The notes under the pieces are model-generated. The model did no database searches and was not told the DNA's origin. It saw only the letters and a list, made by a program, of their open reading frames with translations. This document shows, piece by piece, positions 16,349-26,058 of a stretch of 64,000 nt of DNA (positions within the stretch are counted from its first letter, which is position 1; each line of letters starts with the position of its first letter). Source of the stretch: Planococcaceae bacterium Storch 2/2-2. GTDB lineage: Bacteria > Bacillota > Bacilli > Bacillales_A > Planococcaceae. The stretch is taken from assembly GCA_009740415.1 (NCBI GenBank), contig WOYE01000002.1, positions 124,001 to 188,000 of the forward strand, given 5' to 3'. The position numbers were made by a program, and so were the translations under genes.

Positions 16349-16379
16349 CCTTTCTACTGAGAAGTAGGAAGGTTTTTTT
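16349..16379 (+). terminator. trp attenuator terminator
   Basis: CCTTTCTAC (16349-16357) and GTAGGAAGG (16364-16372) with one G-U pair, then seven T, 28 bases before trpE. Confidence 0.88.
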
Positions 16380-16406
16380 ATTTGGAATCGAGAGAGGGAG
16401 ACGAGT

Positions 16407-18779
16407 ATGCAACCATTACAAATGAAACGAAAAGTGATCGAATTGGAAGTGGCGGATGCGATTGCGATTTACGATGCGATTCGCACGTCGACGAGTTGTC
16501 TATTGCAAAGTAAAGGGGAGCACGACACGTTGAGCCGGTTTTCGTACATCGGGATCGCACCGTTGAAACAGTACACGTTGCACGGTCGAACGATGACGGA
16601 ACACGATGAAGCGACCGGTGCGACGTATACGTACGAAGGAGAACCGTTCCAACTGTTGCGGGACATTTTACCGAAAGTGAAAAAAGAGAAAGAGACGCCG
16701 ATGTTCGGTGGATTGTTCGGCTACATCGGGTATGAAGTCGGTCACGCGCCGACGTATCCGAAACGAGATCCGATCGAGGCGCCAGACGGCTGGATGGTAC
16801 AGTACGAAGTCGTCGTTGCGCTCGACCGGGTGAAACAGCGCGTCGAATTGTACCAGACGATTCCGTACGGGACGACGCCGCGTGTCGAGTTGGAGGAGTT
16901 GGCACAACGGATTCAACAGGCGGAGCGCCGTCCGTTGACGGGGAAAGTCGGGACGTTTACGAGCGACCGCGAATCGTTTGAAAAAGCGGTGCGCGACGTA
17001 CAAGTCGAGATGAAACGTCGTTCGATCGACCAAGTCGTTTTATCGCGTCGGGCGGAAGCGGAGATGACGGGTGATCCGCTCGCTCTGTACGCCGAGTTGA
17101 CGGCGAACAATCCGTCGCCGTATCAATTTTATTTCGATTTTGGGACGCATCAATTTTTCGGGTCGTCGCCTGAAAGTGTCGTGAAAGTGCACGAAGGAAA
17201 AGCGATCATGAACCCGATTGCAGGAACGCGTCGTCGCGGTGAGACGAAAGAAGAAGACGCGGCGCTTGAGCGCGAGTTGCTCGCGGATCCGAAAGAGTTA
17301 ATGGAACATCGTATGCTCATCGATCAAGCGGTAGAAGCGCTCGGAACGAAATGCGATCCGGCGCATATCACGGTGACGAAACGAGAAGAAATCGTTCGGT
17401 ACGAACACGTCATGCATATCGTGTCGGAAGTGGAAGGCGTATTACGTCGTGGCGACGAACCGATCGATGCGCTCGCGCTCAGTTTCCCGGCAGGTACGGT
17501 GACGGGTGAGCCGAAAGAAGAAGCGATGCAATTGATCGATCAATACGAAACGGAACGTCGTGGCTTTTTCGGTGGAGCGGCAGGTTATATGAGTTATGCG
17601 AGTGAGCTCGATTTTGCGCTCGCCATTCGTTCGATGATGGTCCACGACGGGAAGGCGTACATTCAAGCAGGTGCTGGTATCGTTGAGGCGTCGATTCCGA
17701 GTCGTGAGGCGGAAGAGACGGCTGAAAAAATGCGGTCGCTCGCTGCGCTCAGTACGGACGGTCGGGAACTGGAGCGATTCGTCGAACAGATGGAGCGCGG
17801 CATTCATTTAACAGCGGAGGAGATGACGACGGCGGCTCATCGTTTGTTCGATGAAGAGACGCCACTCGATGCGATCGAATCGTTTTTACGCGCGTTGTAT
17901 GAAAAAGGGGAAGTGGCCGAAGAGATGGCAAGTCTCGCCCGCGTCATGCGTTCCTATGCGGTAACGATTCCGTCGGATCGCACGTACTTTGACAATTGTG
18001 GGACGGGTGGCGACGGGGCGAATACGTTCAACATTAGTACGACGAGTGCGTTCGTTCTCGCAAGTCTCGGCGTACCGGTGATGAAGCACGGCAATCGAAA
18101 AGTGTCGAGTGCATCCGGAAGTTCGGACGTGTTGGAAGCGTTAGACGTCCCGTTCGGCTTGTCGATCGAAGACCATGTCGACATGGCGAATGAGACGAAT
18201 GTGACGTTTTTACATGCGCCACACGTCCATCCGAAGTTGGCACGTATCGGGATCGTGAGACAGCGGATCGAACATCCGACGATTTTCAACCTCGTCGGGC
18301 CGTTTACGAATCCGGCACGACTGGACGGTCAATTGATCGGAGTCGGGCGTCCGCATTTGTTGATGGAATATGCGAAAGCGATGCAGTTGCTCGGTTTGAC
18401 GGGGCTCGTCGTGACGAATGAAGCCGGTTTAGATGAAGCGGGGCCGTTCGACCAAAACCGAATCGTGTTCGTCAGTGAGTCGGCGATCGTTCCGCATACG
18501 TTCCGCGCAGCGGATGTCGGCTTGCAAGAGGCGACGTTAGAAGCGATTCGCGGAGGAAACGCGACCGATAACGCGGCACAGACGGAGCGCATTTTACGAG
18601 GCGAACGAGGAGCACCACGCGACACGGTCGTATTGAACGTCGGACTCGCTCTCGTCGCCCGTGGAATGGTCGCGACGATTGAAGAAGGAATCGAACGAGC
18701 GGAAGAAGCGATCGATTCAGGAAAAGCGTACGCGACGTTAGAGCGCGCGCGTTCATTTTCAAAGGAGGGTGTCGAATGA
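16407..18779 (+). CDS. trpE-trpD: Anthranilate synthase component I fused to anthranilate phosphoribosyltransferase (TrpE-TrpD)
   Basis: Residues 1 to about 450 are TrpE: LLQS in the tryptophan-feedback pocket, GTRRRGETKEED, LMEHRMLIDQ and FPAGTVTGEPKEEA of the chorismate-binding fold, ending in AGAGIVEASIPSREAEET. From about 455 to 790 is TrpD: FDNCGTGGDGANTFNISTTS for phosphoribosyl pyrophosphate, KHGNRKVSSASGSSD and FNLVGPFTNPA. Together they turn chorismate to anthranilate and then to phosphoribosyl-anthranilate. One continuous frame with no stop between them makes a true fusion; in Bacillus these are separate genes. There is no trpG, so the glutamine amidotransferase must come from elsewhere, probably PabA as in B. 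subtilis. The stop overlaps trpC by 4 bases. Confidence 0.95.
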   Translation: MQPLQMKRKVIELEVADAIAIYDAIRTSTSCLLQSKGEHDTLSRFSYIGIAPLKQYTLHGRTMTEHDEATGATYTYEGEPFQLLRDILPKVKKEKETPMFGGLFGYIGYEVGHAPTYPKRDPIEAPDGWMVQYEVVVALDRVKQRVELYQTIPYGTTPRVELEELAQRIQQAERRPLTGKVGTFTSDRESFEKAVRDVQVEMKRRSIDQVVLSRRAEAEMTGDPLALYAELTANNPSPYQFYFDFGTHQFFGSSPESVVKVHEGKAIMNPIAGTRRRGETKEEDAALERELLADPKELMEHRMLIDQAVEALGTKCDPAHITVTKREEIVRYEHVMHIVSEVEGVLRRGDEPIDALALSFPAGTVTGEPKEEAMQLIDQYETERRGFFGGAAGYMSYASELDFALAIRSMMVHDGKAYIQAGAGIVEASIPSREAEETAEKMRSLAALSTDGRELERFVEQMERGIHLTAEEMTTAAHRLFDEETPLDAIESFLRALYEKGEVAEEMASLARVMRSYAVTIPSDRTYFDNCGTGGDGANTFNISTTSAFVLASLGVPVMKHGNRKVSSASGSSDVLEALDVPFGLSIEDHVDMANETNVTFLHAPHVHPKLARIGIVRQRIEHPTIFNLVGPFTNPARLDGQLIGVGRPHLLMEYAKAMQLLGLTGLVVTNEAGLDEAGPFDQNRIVFVSESAIVPHTFRAADVGLQEATLEAIRGGNATDNAAQTERILRGERGAPRDTVVLNVGLALVARGMVATIEEGIERAEEAIDSGKAYATLERARSFSKEGVE

Positions 18780-19552
18780 TTTTAGATCGAATTGTGGCGA
18801 CGAAACGAGAAGAAGTGGCCCGTTTGCAGGAGGAAGGATTCCCGAAGGCGGAGAAAACGCGCGACATCGTGTCGCTAGCGGACCGGTTGCGAGAAGGGGA
18901 CCGCATTCATATTATTAGCGAAGTGAAACGGGCTTCGCCTTCGAAAGGGATCATCCGCGAAACGGTAGATCCAGTACAACAAGCGAAAGCGTACGAGCGA
19001 GCAGGTGCTATAGCGATCAGCGTGTTGACGGATGAGACGTATTTTCACGGGTCGTTTAATGATTTACGTGCAGTTGCGAAGGCGGTTGACGTTCCGGTGT
19101 TATGTAAAGACTTCATGATCGACCGCGTGCAAATCGATGTCGCTTATGAAGCGGGGGCGTCGATCATTTTACTCATCGTTGCCGCGCTCGATGACGAGAC
19201 GTTGCACGACTTGTATGCGTACGCTCGGGCGCTCGATTTAAACGTACTCATCGAAGTGCATACACCTGACGAAATGACACGTGCGCTCGCTTTACGAGCT
19301 GACGTCATCGGTGTGAACAACCGCAATTTAAAAACGTTCACCGTCGATTTAGACGAAACGGTTCGCGTCATTGAAGGAGCGCATCCGACGTATGACCCCG
19401 TTTTTATTAGTGAAAGCGGCATTCGTACAGCGGAAGACGTCGCTCGTTTGCAATCGAGTGGAATTGAAGCGATTTTAGTCGGCGAAACACTCATGCGTGC
19501 TTCTTCGGTCGAAGCGACGATCGAAGCGCTCCGATTGGAGAAAGTGCGATGA
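18776..19552 (+). CDS. trpC: Indole-3-glycerol phosphate synthase
   Basis: The 258-residue TIM-barrel enzyme closes the ring of carboxyphenylamino-deoxyribulose phosphate to indole-glycerol phosphate. Visible are EVKRASPSKG (catalytic Lys and phosphate-side region), VLCKDFMIDRVQID with the catalytic Lys, GVNNRNLKTF and ISESGI, and the phosphate loop ILVGETLMR. Its length is normal. The ATG overlaps the trpE-trpD stop as ATGA, and the gene overlaps trpF in the same way, showing tight translational coupling. Confidence 0.96.
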   Translation: MILDRIVATKREEVARLQEEGFPKAEKTRDIVSLADRLREGDRIHIISEVKRASPSKGIIRETVDPVQQAKAYERAGAIAISVLTDETYFHGSFNDLRAVAKAVDVPVLCKDFMIDRVQIDVAYEAGASIILLIVAALDDETLHDLYAYARALDLNVLIEVHTPDEMTRALALRADVIGVNNRNLKTFTVDLDETVRVIEGAHPTYDPVFISESGIRTAEDVARLQSSGIEAILVGETLMRASSVEATIEALRLEKVR

Positions 19553-20166
19553 CTGCGATGAAATGGTGCGGCCTTCAGACGATCGAAGCGCTCGATGTCG
19601 CCATCGATGAACGAGTGGACTACGCCGGGTTCATGTTCGCACCGAGTACGCGACGCGTGTCGCTCGAACGAGCAGAACAGTTGGCGAACCGGGCGCAAGG
19701 ACGAATTCAACTCGTCGGTGTGTTCGTCAATCCGACGGTAGAAGAAGTGGAAGAGGCGGTTCATCGCGCGCGTCTCGATGCCGTTCAATTGCACGGGGAC
19801 GAGACGCAGTCGCTCATCGATGCACTCGTCGCCCGCGGCATGACCGTTTGGAAAGCGTGCGCGTTACGGACGAAGGAAGATGTCGAACGTGCCCTTCAGT
19901 TGAAACGGGTGTCAATGTACGTGTTCGATGCACCGAGCACGACGAAGTATCGTGGGGGAAGTGGCGCGACGTTCGATTGGACGCTCGTTCAAACGGTCGA
20001 CGTTCCCTTTTTATTAGCAGGTGGTTTAACAGCCGAAACGGTCGGTGAAGCGATTCGTACCGTTTCGCCGTACGGAGTCGACGTATCGAGTGGGCTGGAA
20101 GTAGACGGACAAAAAGACGAAGCACGGATGCGCGCTTTTGCGCGAGCGGTGCGGGAGGAGAGATGA
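19549..20166 (+). CDS. trpF: Phosphoribosylanthranilate isomerase
   Basis: The 205-residue barrel enzyme performs the Amadori rearrangement between TrpD and TrpC. Seen are [13 protein letters not shown] with the catalytic Cys, [34 protein letters not shown] and [12 protein letters not shown] with the catalytic Asp. The ATG at 19549 overlaps the trpC stop; a second ATG at 19558 is possible. Two bases separate its stop from trpB. Confidence 0.95.
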   Translation: MTAMKWCGLQTIEALDVAIDERVDYAGFMFAPSTRRVSLERAEQLANRAQGRIQLVGVFVNPTVEEVEEAVHRARLDAVQLHGDETQSLIDALVARGMTVWKACALRTKEDVERALQLKRVSMYVFDAPSTTKYRGGSGATFDWTLVQTVDVPFLLAGGLTAETVGEAIRTVSPYGVDVSSGLEVDGQKDEARMRAFARAVREER

Positions 20167-20167
20167 G

Positions 20168-21349
20168 ATGAGTAAAGGAACTTTTGGAACGTTCGGTGGA
20201 CAGTACGTTCCTGAAACGTTAATGACAGCATTGCATGAATTGGAAGAGGCGTTTGATGAGGCGATGGAAAGCGAGGCGTTTCATGAAGAGTTGCGTGCGT
20301 TATCGGTCGATTACGTCGGTCGGGAGACGCCGCTTTATGAAGCGGAGCAGTTGACGAAGGCGCTCGGCGGGGCACGTATTTTTTTAAAACGAGAAGATTT
20401 GAACCATACGGGTGCGCACAAAATTAACAACACGCTCGGGCAAGTGTTGCTTGCGCGTCGGATGGGCAAAAAGAAAATTGTCGCGGAAACGGGCGCAGGG
20501 CAACACGGTGTTGCGACGGCGACGATGTGTGCGCGATTCGGTATGGAATGTATCGTTTTCATGGGAGCGGTCGACGTCGAACGTCAAAAGTTGAACGTCT
20601 TTCGGATGGAGTTGCTCGGCGCGACGGTCGTTCCAGTAGAAGATGGAGCGGGGACGTTGAAAGATGCGGTGAACGAAGCGCTTCGTTACTGGGTGACTCA
20701 CGTGGACGATACGCATTACGTGTTAGGTTCTGCGCTCGGTCCTCATCCGTTTCCGACGATGGTGAAACAGTTCCAACGAGTGATCGGGGACGAAGCGAAA
20801 GCGCAACACGTTGAAAAAACAGGGAAGTTGCCGGATGCGCTCGTCGCATGTGTTGGTGGCGGGAGCAACGCGATCGGTTTATTCGCACCGTTCGTCGACG
20901 ATGCAAGCGTGAACATGTACGGCGTCGAAGCGGGTGGCGAAGGCGTCGAAACGGGGCGCCATAGTGCGGCAGTTGCTGAACGAAACGAAGGGATGCTCCA
21001 CGGCGCACGGATGTACTTGTTGCAAGATGACGGCGGGAACATTCGTCCGACGTATTCGATTTCAGCAGGTCTCGATTATCCAGCGGTCGGACCGGAACAT
21101 AGTTACCTCGATTCGATCGGACGCGTGACGTACGATACGGTAACCGACGAGGAAGCGCTCGCTGCGTTCCGTTATTTGAGCGAAGTGGAAGGGATCATTC
21201 CAGCGCTTGAAAGTGCGCACGCAATCGCCTACGTTCGAAAGTTAGCTCCGACGATGGCGCCGGATGAAACGATCGTCGTTTCGTTATCCGGTCGCGGTGA
21301 CAAAGACATTCATTCGGTGTACGAAGCGTTAGGAGGGGAGCGCGTATGA
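20168..21349 (+). CDS. trpB: Tryptophan synthase beta chain
   Basis: The 393-residue PLP enzyme joins indole and serine to tryptophan in complex with TrpA. It has [14 protein letters not shown], the cofactor lysine in [14 protein letters not shown], the [12 protein letters not shown] phosphate cup (here [10 protein letters not shown]) and [10 protein letters not shown] near the end. The start at 20168 follows GGAGGAGAG; an in-frame ATG further upstream lies within trpF and would add an unrelated N-terminus. This is the standard TrpB1 type that pairs with TrpA. Confidence 0.97.
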   Translation: MSKGTFGTFGGQYVPETLMTALHELEEAFDEAMESEAFHEELRALSVDYVGRETPLYEAEQLTKALGGARIFLKREDLNHTGAHKINNTLGQVLLARRMGKKKIVAETGAGQHGVATATMCARFGMECIVFMGAVDVERQKLNVFRMELLGATVVPVEDGAGTLKDAVNEALRYWVTHVDDTHYVLGSALGPHPFPTMVKQFQRVIGDEAKAQHVEKTGKLPDALVACVGGGSNAIGLFAPFVDDASVNMYGVEAGGEGVETGRHSAAVAERNEGMLHGARMYLLQDDGGNIRPTYSISAGLDYPAVGPEHSYLDSIGRVTYDTVTDEEALAAFRYLSEVEGIIPALESAHAIAYVRKLAPTMAPDETIVVSLSGRGDKDIHSVYEALGGERV

Positions 21350-22116
21350 TGGACATTACGCAACAGTTAATCGCTCAAAAAGAAAGTGGTCAAAAGGCGT
21401 TCGTTCCGTACATCGTCGCCGGCGCACACGGGTTGGATGCGTTGGAGGAGACGATTTTGAACTTGCAATCGCTCGGCGCAACCGCTCTTGAAATCGGCAT
21501 TCCGTATTCGGATCCTGTCGCAGACGGTCCGGTCATACGTACGGTCGGGGGCCGCGCATTACAAAACGGTGTGACGTTATCTAGTGTTTTAGAGACGGTC
21601 GCTCGTTTGAGTGACCGCGTACGCATTCCGCTCTTTTTCATGACGTACGTCAATACGATTTTCGTCTACGGGATAGAGCGTTTCGCCAAACGTTGTTCGG
21701 AAGTCGGCATTCGAGGGGTGATCATTCCTGATTTGCCGTTTGAAGAGCGCGGTCTCGTCCAAGAGGCGTTCCGCACGTACGAAATTGCGAACGTACCACT
21801 CGTCGCGTTGACGAGTGACGAAGAACGAATGGCCGCGATCGTCCGTGAGGCGGAAGGCTTCATTTATGCGGTGACGATCAACGGCGTTACCGGTAGACAA
21901 GTGGAAGCGAGTGCGACAGCCGATCATTTCGCGACGTTGCAACGATTGACGGACCTTCCGATTTATGCCGGGTTCGGCATTACGACAGCAGAAGATGTCG
22001 ATGCGATGAATGCGCAAGCAGACGGTGTCATCGTCGGGACGGCGATCGTCCGTGCGTTAGAAGAAGGACAATCAGAGGCGATCGAAGCGTTATTCGGAGC
22101 GAAATCGTTAAAATAA
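21346..22116 (+). CDS. trpA: Tryptophan synthase alpha chain
   Basis: The 256-residue barrel subunit splits indole-glycerol phosphate and passes indole to TrpB. Motifs are [17 protein letters not shown] (catalytic Glu and Asp), [24 protein letters not shown] and [13 protein letters not shown]. The first ATG overlaps the trpB stop by 4 bases; a second follows at once at 21349. It is the last gene of the operon. I saw no aroH, hisC or tyrA type gene appended, unlike the B. subtilis supraoperon. Confidence 0.96.
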   Translation: MMDITQQLIAQKESGQKAFVPYIVAGAHGLDALEETILNLQSLGATALEIGIPYSDPVADGPVIRTVGGRALQNGVTLSSVLETVARLSDRVRIPLFFMTYVNTIFVYGIERFAKRCSEVGIRGVIIPDLPFEERGLVQEAFRTYEIANVPLVALTSDEERMAAIVREAEGFIYAVTINGVTGRQVEASATADHFATLQRLTDLPIYAGFGITTAEDVDAMNAQADGVIVGTAIVRALEEGQSEAIEALFGAKSLK

Positions 22117-22206
22117 GTAGAAGGAACTAGTTCTTATTCGTGTTCAGTGTTTGTTCAGTCCCCCTTTTTTATAATGAAAGAAGAACAAAAGGAGGAGGAA
22201 CGGAAC

Positions 22207-22500
22207 ATGACAACGATTTATGCAGATGAGCGAATTCCAAAACGATTTACTGAAAAAAGTGAAGAAGTGAGAGAGTACGTTCAATTAATGACGTACCGTC
22301 GGTTAAGTACAGACGAATACAAAGGTTTAATACGTGCGCTCTGTTCAGTCGAAATGTTATCGGCTCAACAAATTAGTGAATACATCGACCGTCATCGTGA
22401 GTACACACGCTTTCAGTTTTTAGCGCCAATGGTACGTGCTGGCGAATTAACTGTAAAAGCGGATTCACGTGGGTTGTTTCACTATCGTGCGACTCGTTAA
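22207..22500 (+). CDS. Unknown 97-residue protein
   Basis: This small charged protein (MTTIYADERIPKRFTEKSEE at its start) is mostly helical, and the part LSAQQISEYIDRHREYTRFQ followed by a short beta-like end could be a winged-helix fold. I do not recognise a family. AAGGAGGAGG fixes the ATG at 22207. A TATAAT at 22170-22175 lies 32 bases before that ribosome-site region, so it probably has its own promoter rather than belonging to the trp operon. It ends at a shared terminator. Confidence 0.65.
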   Translation: MTTIYADERIPKRFTEKSEEVREYVQLMTYRRLSTDEYKGLIRALCSVEMLSAQQISEYIDRHREYTRFQFLAPMVRAGELTVKADSRGLFHYRATR

Positions 22501-22554
22501 TCCGTCCTAGCTACTTATGATACGTAGAGACGAAATCGGTTCGCTCTCTAAAAA

Positions 22555-22595
22555 AAGCTCGCCTTCTGACTCGTGTCAGCAAGGTGAGCTTTTTT
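22555..22595. terminator. Bidirectional terminator
   Basis: AAGCTCGCCTT (22555-22565) pairs with AAGGTGAGCTT (22581-22591), with an inner CTGAC/GTCAG stem. T runs on both strands serve the convergent genes at 22207 and 22635. Confidence 0.9.
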
Positions 22596-22634
22596 GTCTA
22601 ACGAGTCGACTGTCCGCCGGCCGATTCTTTTTTA

Positions 22635-25600
22635 TTAAGAGAAGTATGAGATCGAATGGGAGGCGTTCGATTGAACGGGCAATGTAATCGTTATACGTGT
22701 GCCGACTCCGACTGTACTTTCAATCTGGATCGAGGCGCCTCGTATGAGCTCGAGCCGTTCAATCGTATTCGCTAACCCGATGCCGGCTTGTCCTGTTCGC
22801 GCTTGTCGTTCAATCGTATCGATCGTTTCGGTGTCCATCCCGACGCCGTCATCTTGAACGATGATGCGGACGTAGCGTTCGGTGTCTTCCGTTCGAATGA
22901 GCAAATGTCCACCTTCTTCTTTTCGCAACAATCCGTGGTTAATGCTATTTTCGACGATCGTTTGTAAAGCGAGCGGTGGTACCGATACCGGTTGAAGCGC
23001 TTCGTCTTCAATCGTCACTCGGACCCGTTCATCAAATCGAAGTTGTTCGATGGCGACGTACGCCTCGATCAATTCCATTTCGTCATCGAGCGGCACGAGT
23101 GCTTCGCTTGAAAAGTACGACAATTTCGCGCGGAAATACGTCGTTAAATGGAAGAGTGCATCGGTGACGAGTTCAGGTTTTTCATAACTTAACCCGATGA
23201 TCGTATTCATCGTATTGTATAAAAAGTGCGGGCTAATTTGAGCGACGTAATAGTTCAACTCACGGTGTGCGGATTTGCGCGCCGTCTGTTTCATTTCTAA
23301 CACGCGTTGCAACTGAATAATAATATGTTCACCATCGAGTGGATAAGCGAAACTGTCATTCACTTGCCACTGTTGCAAGACGATGCTCGGAATGTGATAA
23401 CCAGACGTCATAATGAAAATTGGAAGTTCGATCAAATCGAACTGTTCCCGAAGCGACATAATGAGTTGAGAGCCGGTCGTATCCGAAAGAAGCGAATCGG
23501 TAATGACGAGGTCAGTCCGATAGTGGGAAACGAAATCGAGCGCTTCTTGTAGCGAATGAACGGCGACGAGTGTCGCATCCATCGGCTTCAACAGTTTGAA
23601 CAACTGTTTCGTTCGCATCGTATTGCTTCCGACGATTAAAAAGGTCGGGTCGGATTGATAAATGACGTGACAACAATGAATCGGGCGTTCGTCAACTGTT
23701 CGGTTGAGCGAAACCGTTTTCTTTCTTTCGATTGGAGACGGTCCGCTCCATTTCGGGAGCGTAATGGCGACGTCTGTTCCGCGCCCGACTTCGGACTGAA
23801 TCGTAACGTGTCCACCCGTTTCTTTAACGAGTTGTGCGACGATCGGCAAGCCGAGACCGAGTCGAGTGTGATCTTGTTTCCCTTGATAAAACGGAGTCGT
23901 CGCGAACGTCAATTCGTCTGCGGTCATCCCTGTTCCCGTATCCGATACCGTAATAGTGACCGTATGTTTTGACTCTTTCACACGGATGTGGATCGTACCG
24001 GACGACGTAAACCGCATCGCGTTGTCCAATACGTTATGAAGCATTTGCTGGAAATATTCCGGTTCGATCGGGACGGCGATTTCATGATCCGGCAAATCGT
24101 AAATGAGCTTGACGTCGAGTCGAACGTTCGCATAAAACATGTACATTTCTTGCGCGATGATCGGAATCGACGAGATGTACGTGATCGGATCGGACCGCTT
24201 CGGCCGTTTTTGAACGTTGGAAGCCGAACCGAGCTCTTCTGCTGTTTCGAGCAATTCGTATTTTTGACTTTGACTCGCGAGCATCGCCTCTTGTTGCTGT
24301 CTCGTTAATGCGCCGTACTTTCCTCGTAACAAATCTTCGGTTAACGTAATCATCGCTAAAAGCGGATTCGTTAAGCGGTACGCTGTTTTCTTTAAAAAAT
24401 CTTTCCGTAACCGTTCTTCGATCATTAATTCATTCGTCACTTTTTTCAATTGACCTGCTTCTTCGTACGTTCGTTCAGCGAGAGACAGTGCGAGGAAAAG
24501 AACGACTGCTAATAAAAGAATGCTGCCGTACGTATGGACGGGAATGTCGTATACGAAATTCATCGCGATAATAAATAAGTAGTGGACGAAGGCGAGTGTC
24601 GCACTATATAAAAATAAACTGAGCGGTTGCCCGCTTCGATACACTCGAAACAGAACGTATAAAATTTGAAGATAAAGAAACGTATTAACGACGATGATCC
24701 GCGCTTGAACGAAAATGTACGGAATCGTAATATGATTCGCGAGCATCCAACCTGTGACGAACGACAAGACGAGTTGCAAAGCGATGAGCGCCAATGAAAA
24801 TCGTATGAGTCGTTGCGACAAATAGTTCGGATAAAGCATTAAAACAAATCGATAAAAGAAATAACTCGTTAAAGCGATCAATAGGAATTGAACGCTTGTT
24901 AATAGCGGAGTAGAAAGATAGCCGATGATCATTTCAAGAATTCGTTCGCCCCGTAACATTTGATACGTCCCTTGGGTGAAAGCGAATAAACTAAAATAAT
25001 ATTCAACGGGATCTTTATTGAACGTTGCACGGACTAAAAAGAAAAATCCGATCAGCAAAAAACTCGTAACGATCGCTACATCGAGTGTGATCATTTTAGC
25101 GGTCTGTTGATTCATGAGCGGGCTCGTTCCGAAAAGTGGCGCATCGACGAGACCTCCTGTCGGGTGAGTCGCCATATTCGACACGTGGAATATTAAATCG
25201 ATCGTTCCTTCCCGACTCGATGCGTGAGCGGTGTACATATGGCGACTCGGACGAAACGCATCGAGCGTCGTACTCGGCTGTCCGGCTTGGCCGACGAGTT
25301 GTCCGTTCATGTACATTTTATTCGCATATCGAATATGGTGCGTCCGAACAGCATACGACGTTTTTTCAGGAACGTCGATGAGCAACCGATACGTTCCAAT
25401 TTCGACCGGTCGTTTAGCGACACGTCCTTTCCAAGAAGACGGGACGTGAATTTGTTCAGGTTTCGTCTCCTCCAATTCTTTTGAATCCGGCGTTAAAAAG
25501 ACGTCGGGGTAAAAGAGCCATTCGCCGACGAGCGGTTCGACACGTTCGCCAGAATAAACGAAATGTCCGTTTTGAATCGGATCGTCATTCGGTTGAAAGA

Positions 25601-25673
25601 CCGACCATAAGGTGAGCGTCGTGCTCACTATGAAAAATAGTGTGATCGCTGGAAACAACCAACGTTTTTTCAT
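22635..25673 (-). CDS. Hybrid sensor histidine kinase with 7TM-DISM sensor and two kinase modules
   Basis: The 1012-residue protein has an N-terminal membrane anchor, an extracellular jelly-roll-like sensor (to about residue 190), seven membrane segments (about 195-405), then a first kinase module. Its expected phospho-site reads KTAYRLTNPL, where kinases normally have SHELRTPL, so the His is replaced by Tyr. The ATPase part (NVLDNAMRF, DTGTGM, GLGLPI) is intact. A receiver-like domain follows with a possible Asp in VITDSLLSDTTG, but without the acidic pair (FLIVGSNTM) and the conserved Lys. The last 220 residues form a LytS-type kinase with intact QISPHFLYN, VENSINHGL and DDGVGM. No response regulator lies beside it, so its target is unknown. 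Confidence 0.88.
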   Translation of the reverse strand: MKKRWLFPAITLFFIVSTTLTLWSVFQPNDDPIQNGHFVYSGERVEPLVGEWLFYPDVFLTPDSKELEETKPEQIHVPSSWKGRVAKRPVEIGTYRLLIDVPEKTSYAVRTHHIRYANKMYMNGQLVGQAGQPSTTLDAFRPSRHMYTAHASSREGTIDLIFHVSNMATHPTGGLVDAPLFGTSPLMNQQTAKMITLDVAIVTSFLLIGFFFLVRATFNKDPVEYYFSLFAFTQGTYQMLRGERILEMIIGYLSTPLLTSVQFLLIALTSYFFYRFVLMLYPNYLSQRLIRFSLALIALQLVLSFVTGWMLANHITIPYIFVQARIIVVNTFLYLQILYVLFRVYRSGQPLSLFLYSATLAFVHYLFIIAMNFVYDIPVHTYGSILLLAVVLFLALSLAERTYEEAGQLKKVTNELMIEERLRKDFLKKTAYRLTNPLLAMITLTEDLLRGKYGALTRQQQEAMLASQSQKYELLETAEELGSASNVQKRPKRSDPITYISSIPIIAQEMYMFYANVRLDVKLIYDLPDHEIAVPIEPEYFQQMLHNVLDNAMRFTSSGTIHIRVKESKHTVTITVSDTGTGMTADELTFATTPFYQGKQDHTRLGLGLPIVAQLVKETGGHVTIQSEVGRGTDVAITLPKWSGPSPIERKKTVSLNRTVDERPIHCCHVIYQSDPTFLIVGSNTMRTKQLFKLLKPMDATLVAVHSLQEALDFVSHYRTDLVITDSLLSDTTGSQLIMSLREQFDLIELPIFIMTSGYHIPSIVLQQWQVNDSFAYPLDGEHIIIQLQRVLEMKQTARKSAHRELNYYVAQISPHFLYNTMNTIIGLSYEKPELVTDALFHLTTYFRAKLSYFSSEALVPLDDEMELIEAYVAIEQLRFDERVRVTIEDEALQPVSVPPLALQTIVENSINHGLLRKEEGGHLLIRTEDTERYVRIIVQDDGVGMDTETIDTIERQARTGQAGIGLANTIERLELIRGASIQIESTVGVGTRITITLPVQSNASHSISYFS

Positions 25674-25820
25674 CGATTCACATCCTTTCTATCGTTCTTT
25701 CAGTGTAGCGTAAAATGGGGAATCCGGCAGTTGTTTTCGCGCAATGTAAACGGAATGTAAAGATTGTGTGAACGGAGTTTGCAACTTCAGACACGGGGTA
25801 AAAAGAAAGTGGAAAAGTTG

Positions 25821-25849
25821 TTGACATTCCATATGAAAGTTTGTAATGT
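25821..25849 (+). promoter_or_regulatory. Promoter for the M-box leader
   Basis: TTGACA (25821-25826), 17 bases, TAATGT (25844-25849), with TG just before the second element. Confidence 0.7.
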
Positions 25850-25870
25850 ATGGAAAGGTAAAAAAAGCAA

Positions 25871-26022
25871 CCTCGTTAGGTGAGGCTTCTATACGGAGAT
25901 ACGCTGCTACCCACACTCGTCGAAAGACGCCGAATGGGTGAACAGAAATGATCGGCTTAAGGTCATTTTTAACGCAGCTGGACGTGTCCTATGCCGTATA
26001 GTGCCAAAGCTCAACGATGAGG
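25871..26022 (+). ncRNA. M-box (ykoK) magnesium riboswitch
   Basis: The conserved M-box segments appear in order: CCTCGTTAGGTGAGGC (25871-25886), ACGGAGATACGCTGCTACCC (25893-25912), GACGCCGAATGGGTGAACAG (25926-25945), TAACGCAGCTGGACG and GTCCTATGCCGTATAGTGCC, then AAAGCTCAACGATGAGG. The closing stem P1 pairs CCTCGTT with AACGATGAGG. M-box RNAs fold at high Mg2+ and stop transcription of Mg2+ uptake genes. Here ACGATGAGGGG (26014-26024), the 3' strand of P1, can instead pair with CTCTTCATCGT (26064-26074) in the terminator, so the on/off switch is visible in the sequence. Confidence 0.95.
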
Positions 26023-26058
26023 GGATGGCTTCTTTCACGTTTATTTTGTGATTGATTG

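Larger units (their letters stand above)
16190..16380 (+). ncRNA. TRAP-controlled trp leader with attenuator
   Basis: A perfect 5' hairpin (GGAATTGG 16210-16217, loop AGAG, CCAATTCC 16222-16229) is followed by nine (G/T)AG triplets at 16238, 16243, 16248, 16253, 16258, 16263, 16267, 16272 and 16277, mostly 5 bases apart. This is the binding array for the TRAP protein, which is loaded with tryptophan. AGTAGA (16239-16244) inside the array is complementary to TCTACT (16353-16358) in the first arm of the terminator, so it can form the antiterminator that TRAP would block. Four more GAG triplets (16390-16405) cover the trpE ribosome site and may give translational control. Confidence 0.88.

Noticed and set aside
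17750-17780. Possible frameshift or missed stop joining trpE and trpD
   Set aside because: The frame is continuous with normal codon use on both sides and both domains are complete, so I treat it as a true fusion.
19144-19794. 216-codon minus-strand frame across trpC and trpF
   Set aside because: It is antisense to two certain trp genes. The strong use of tcg, cga and acg codons leaves long open antisense frames throughout this genome.
20559-21008. 149-codon Arg-rich minus-strand frame
   Set aside because: It is antisense to trpB, with no ribosome site and no recognisable fold.
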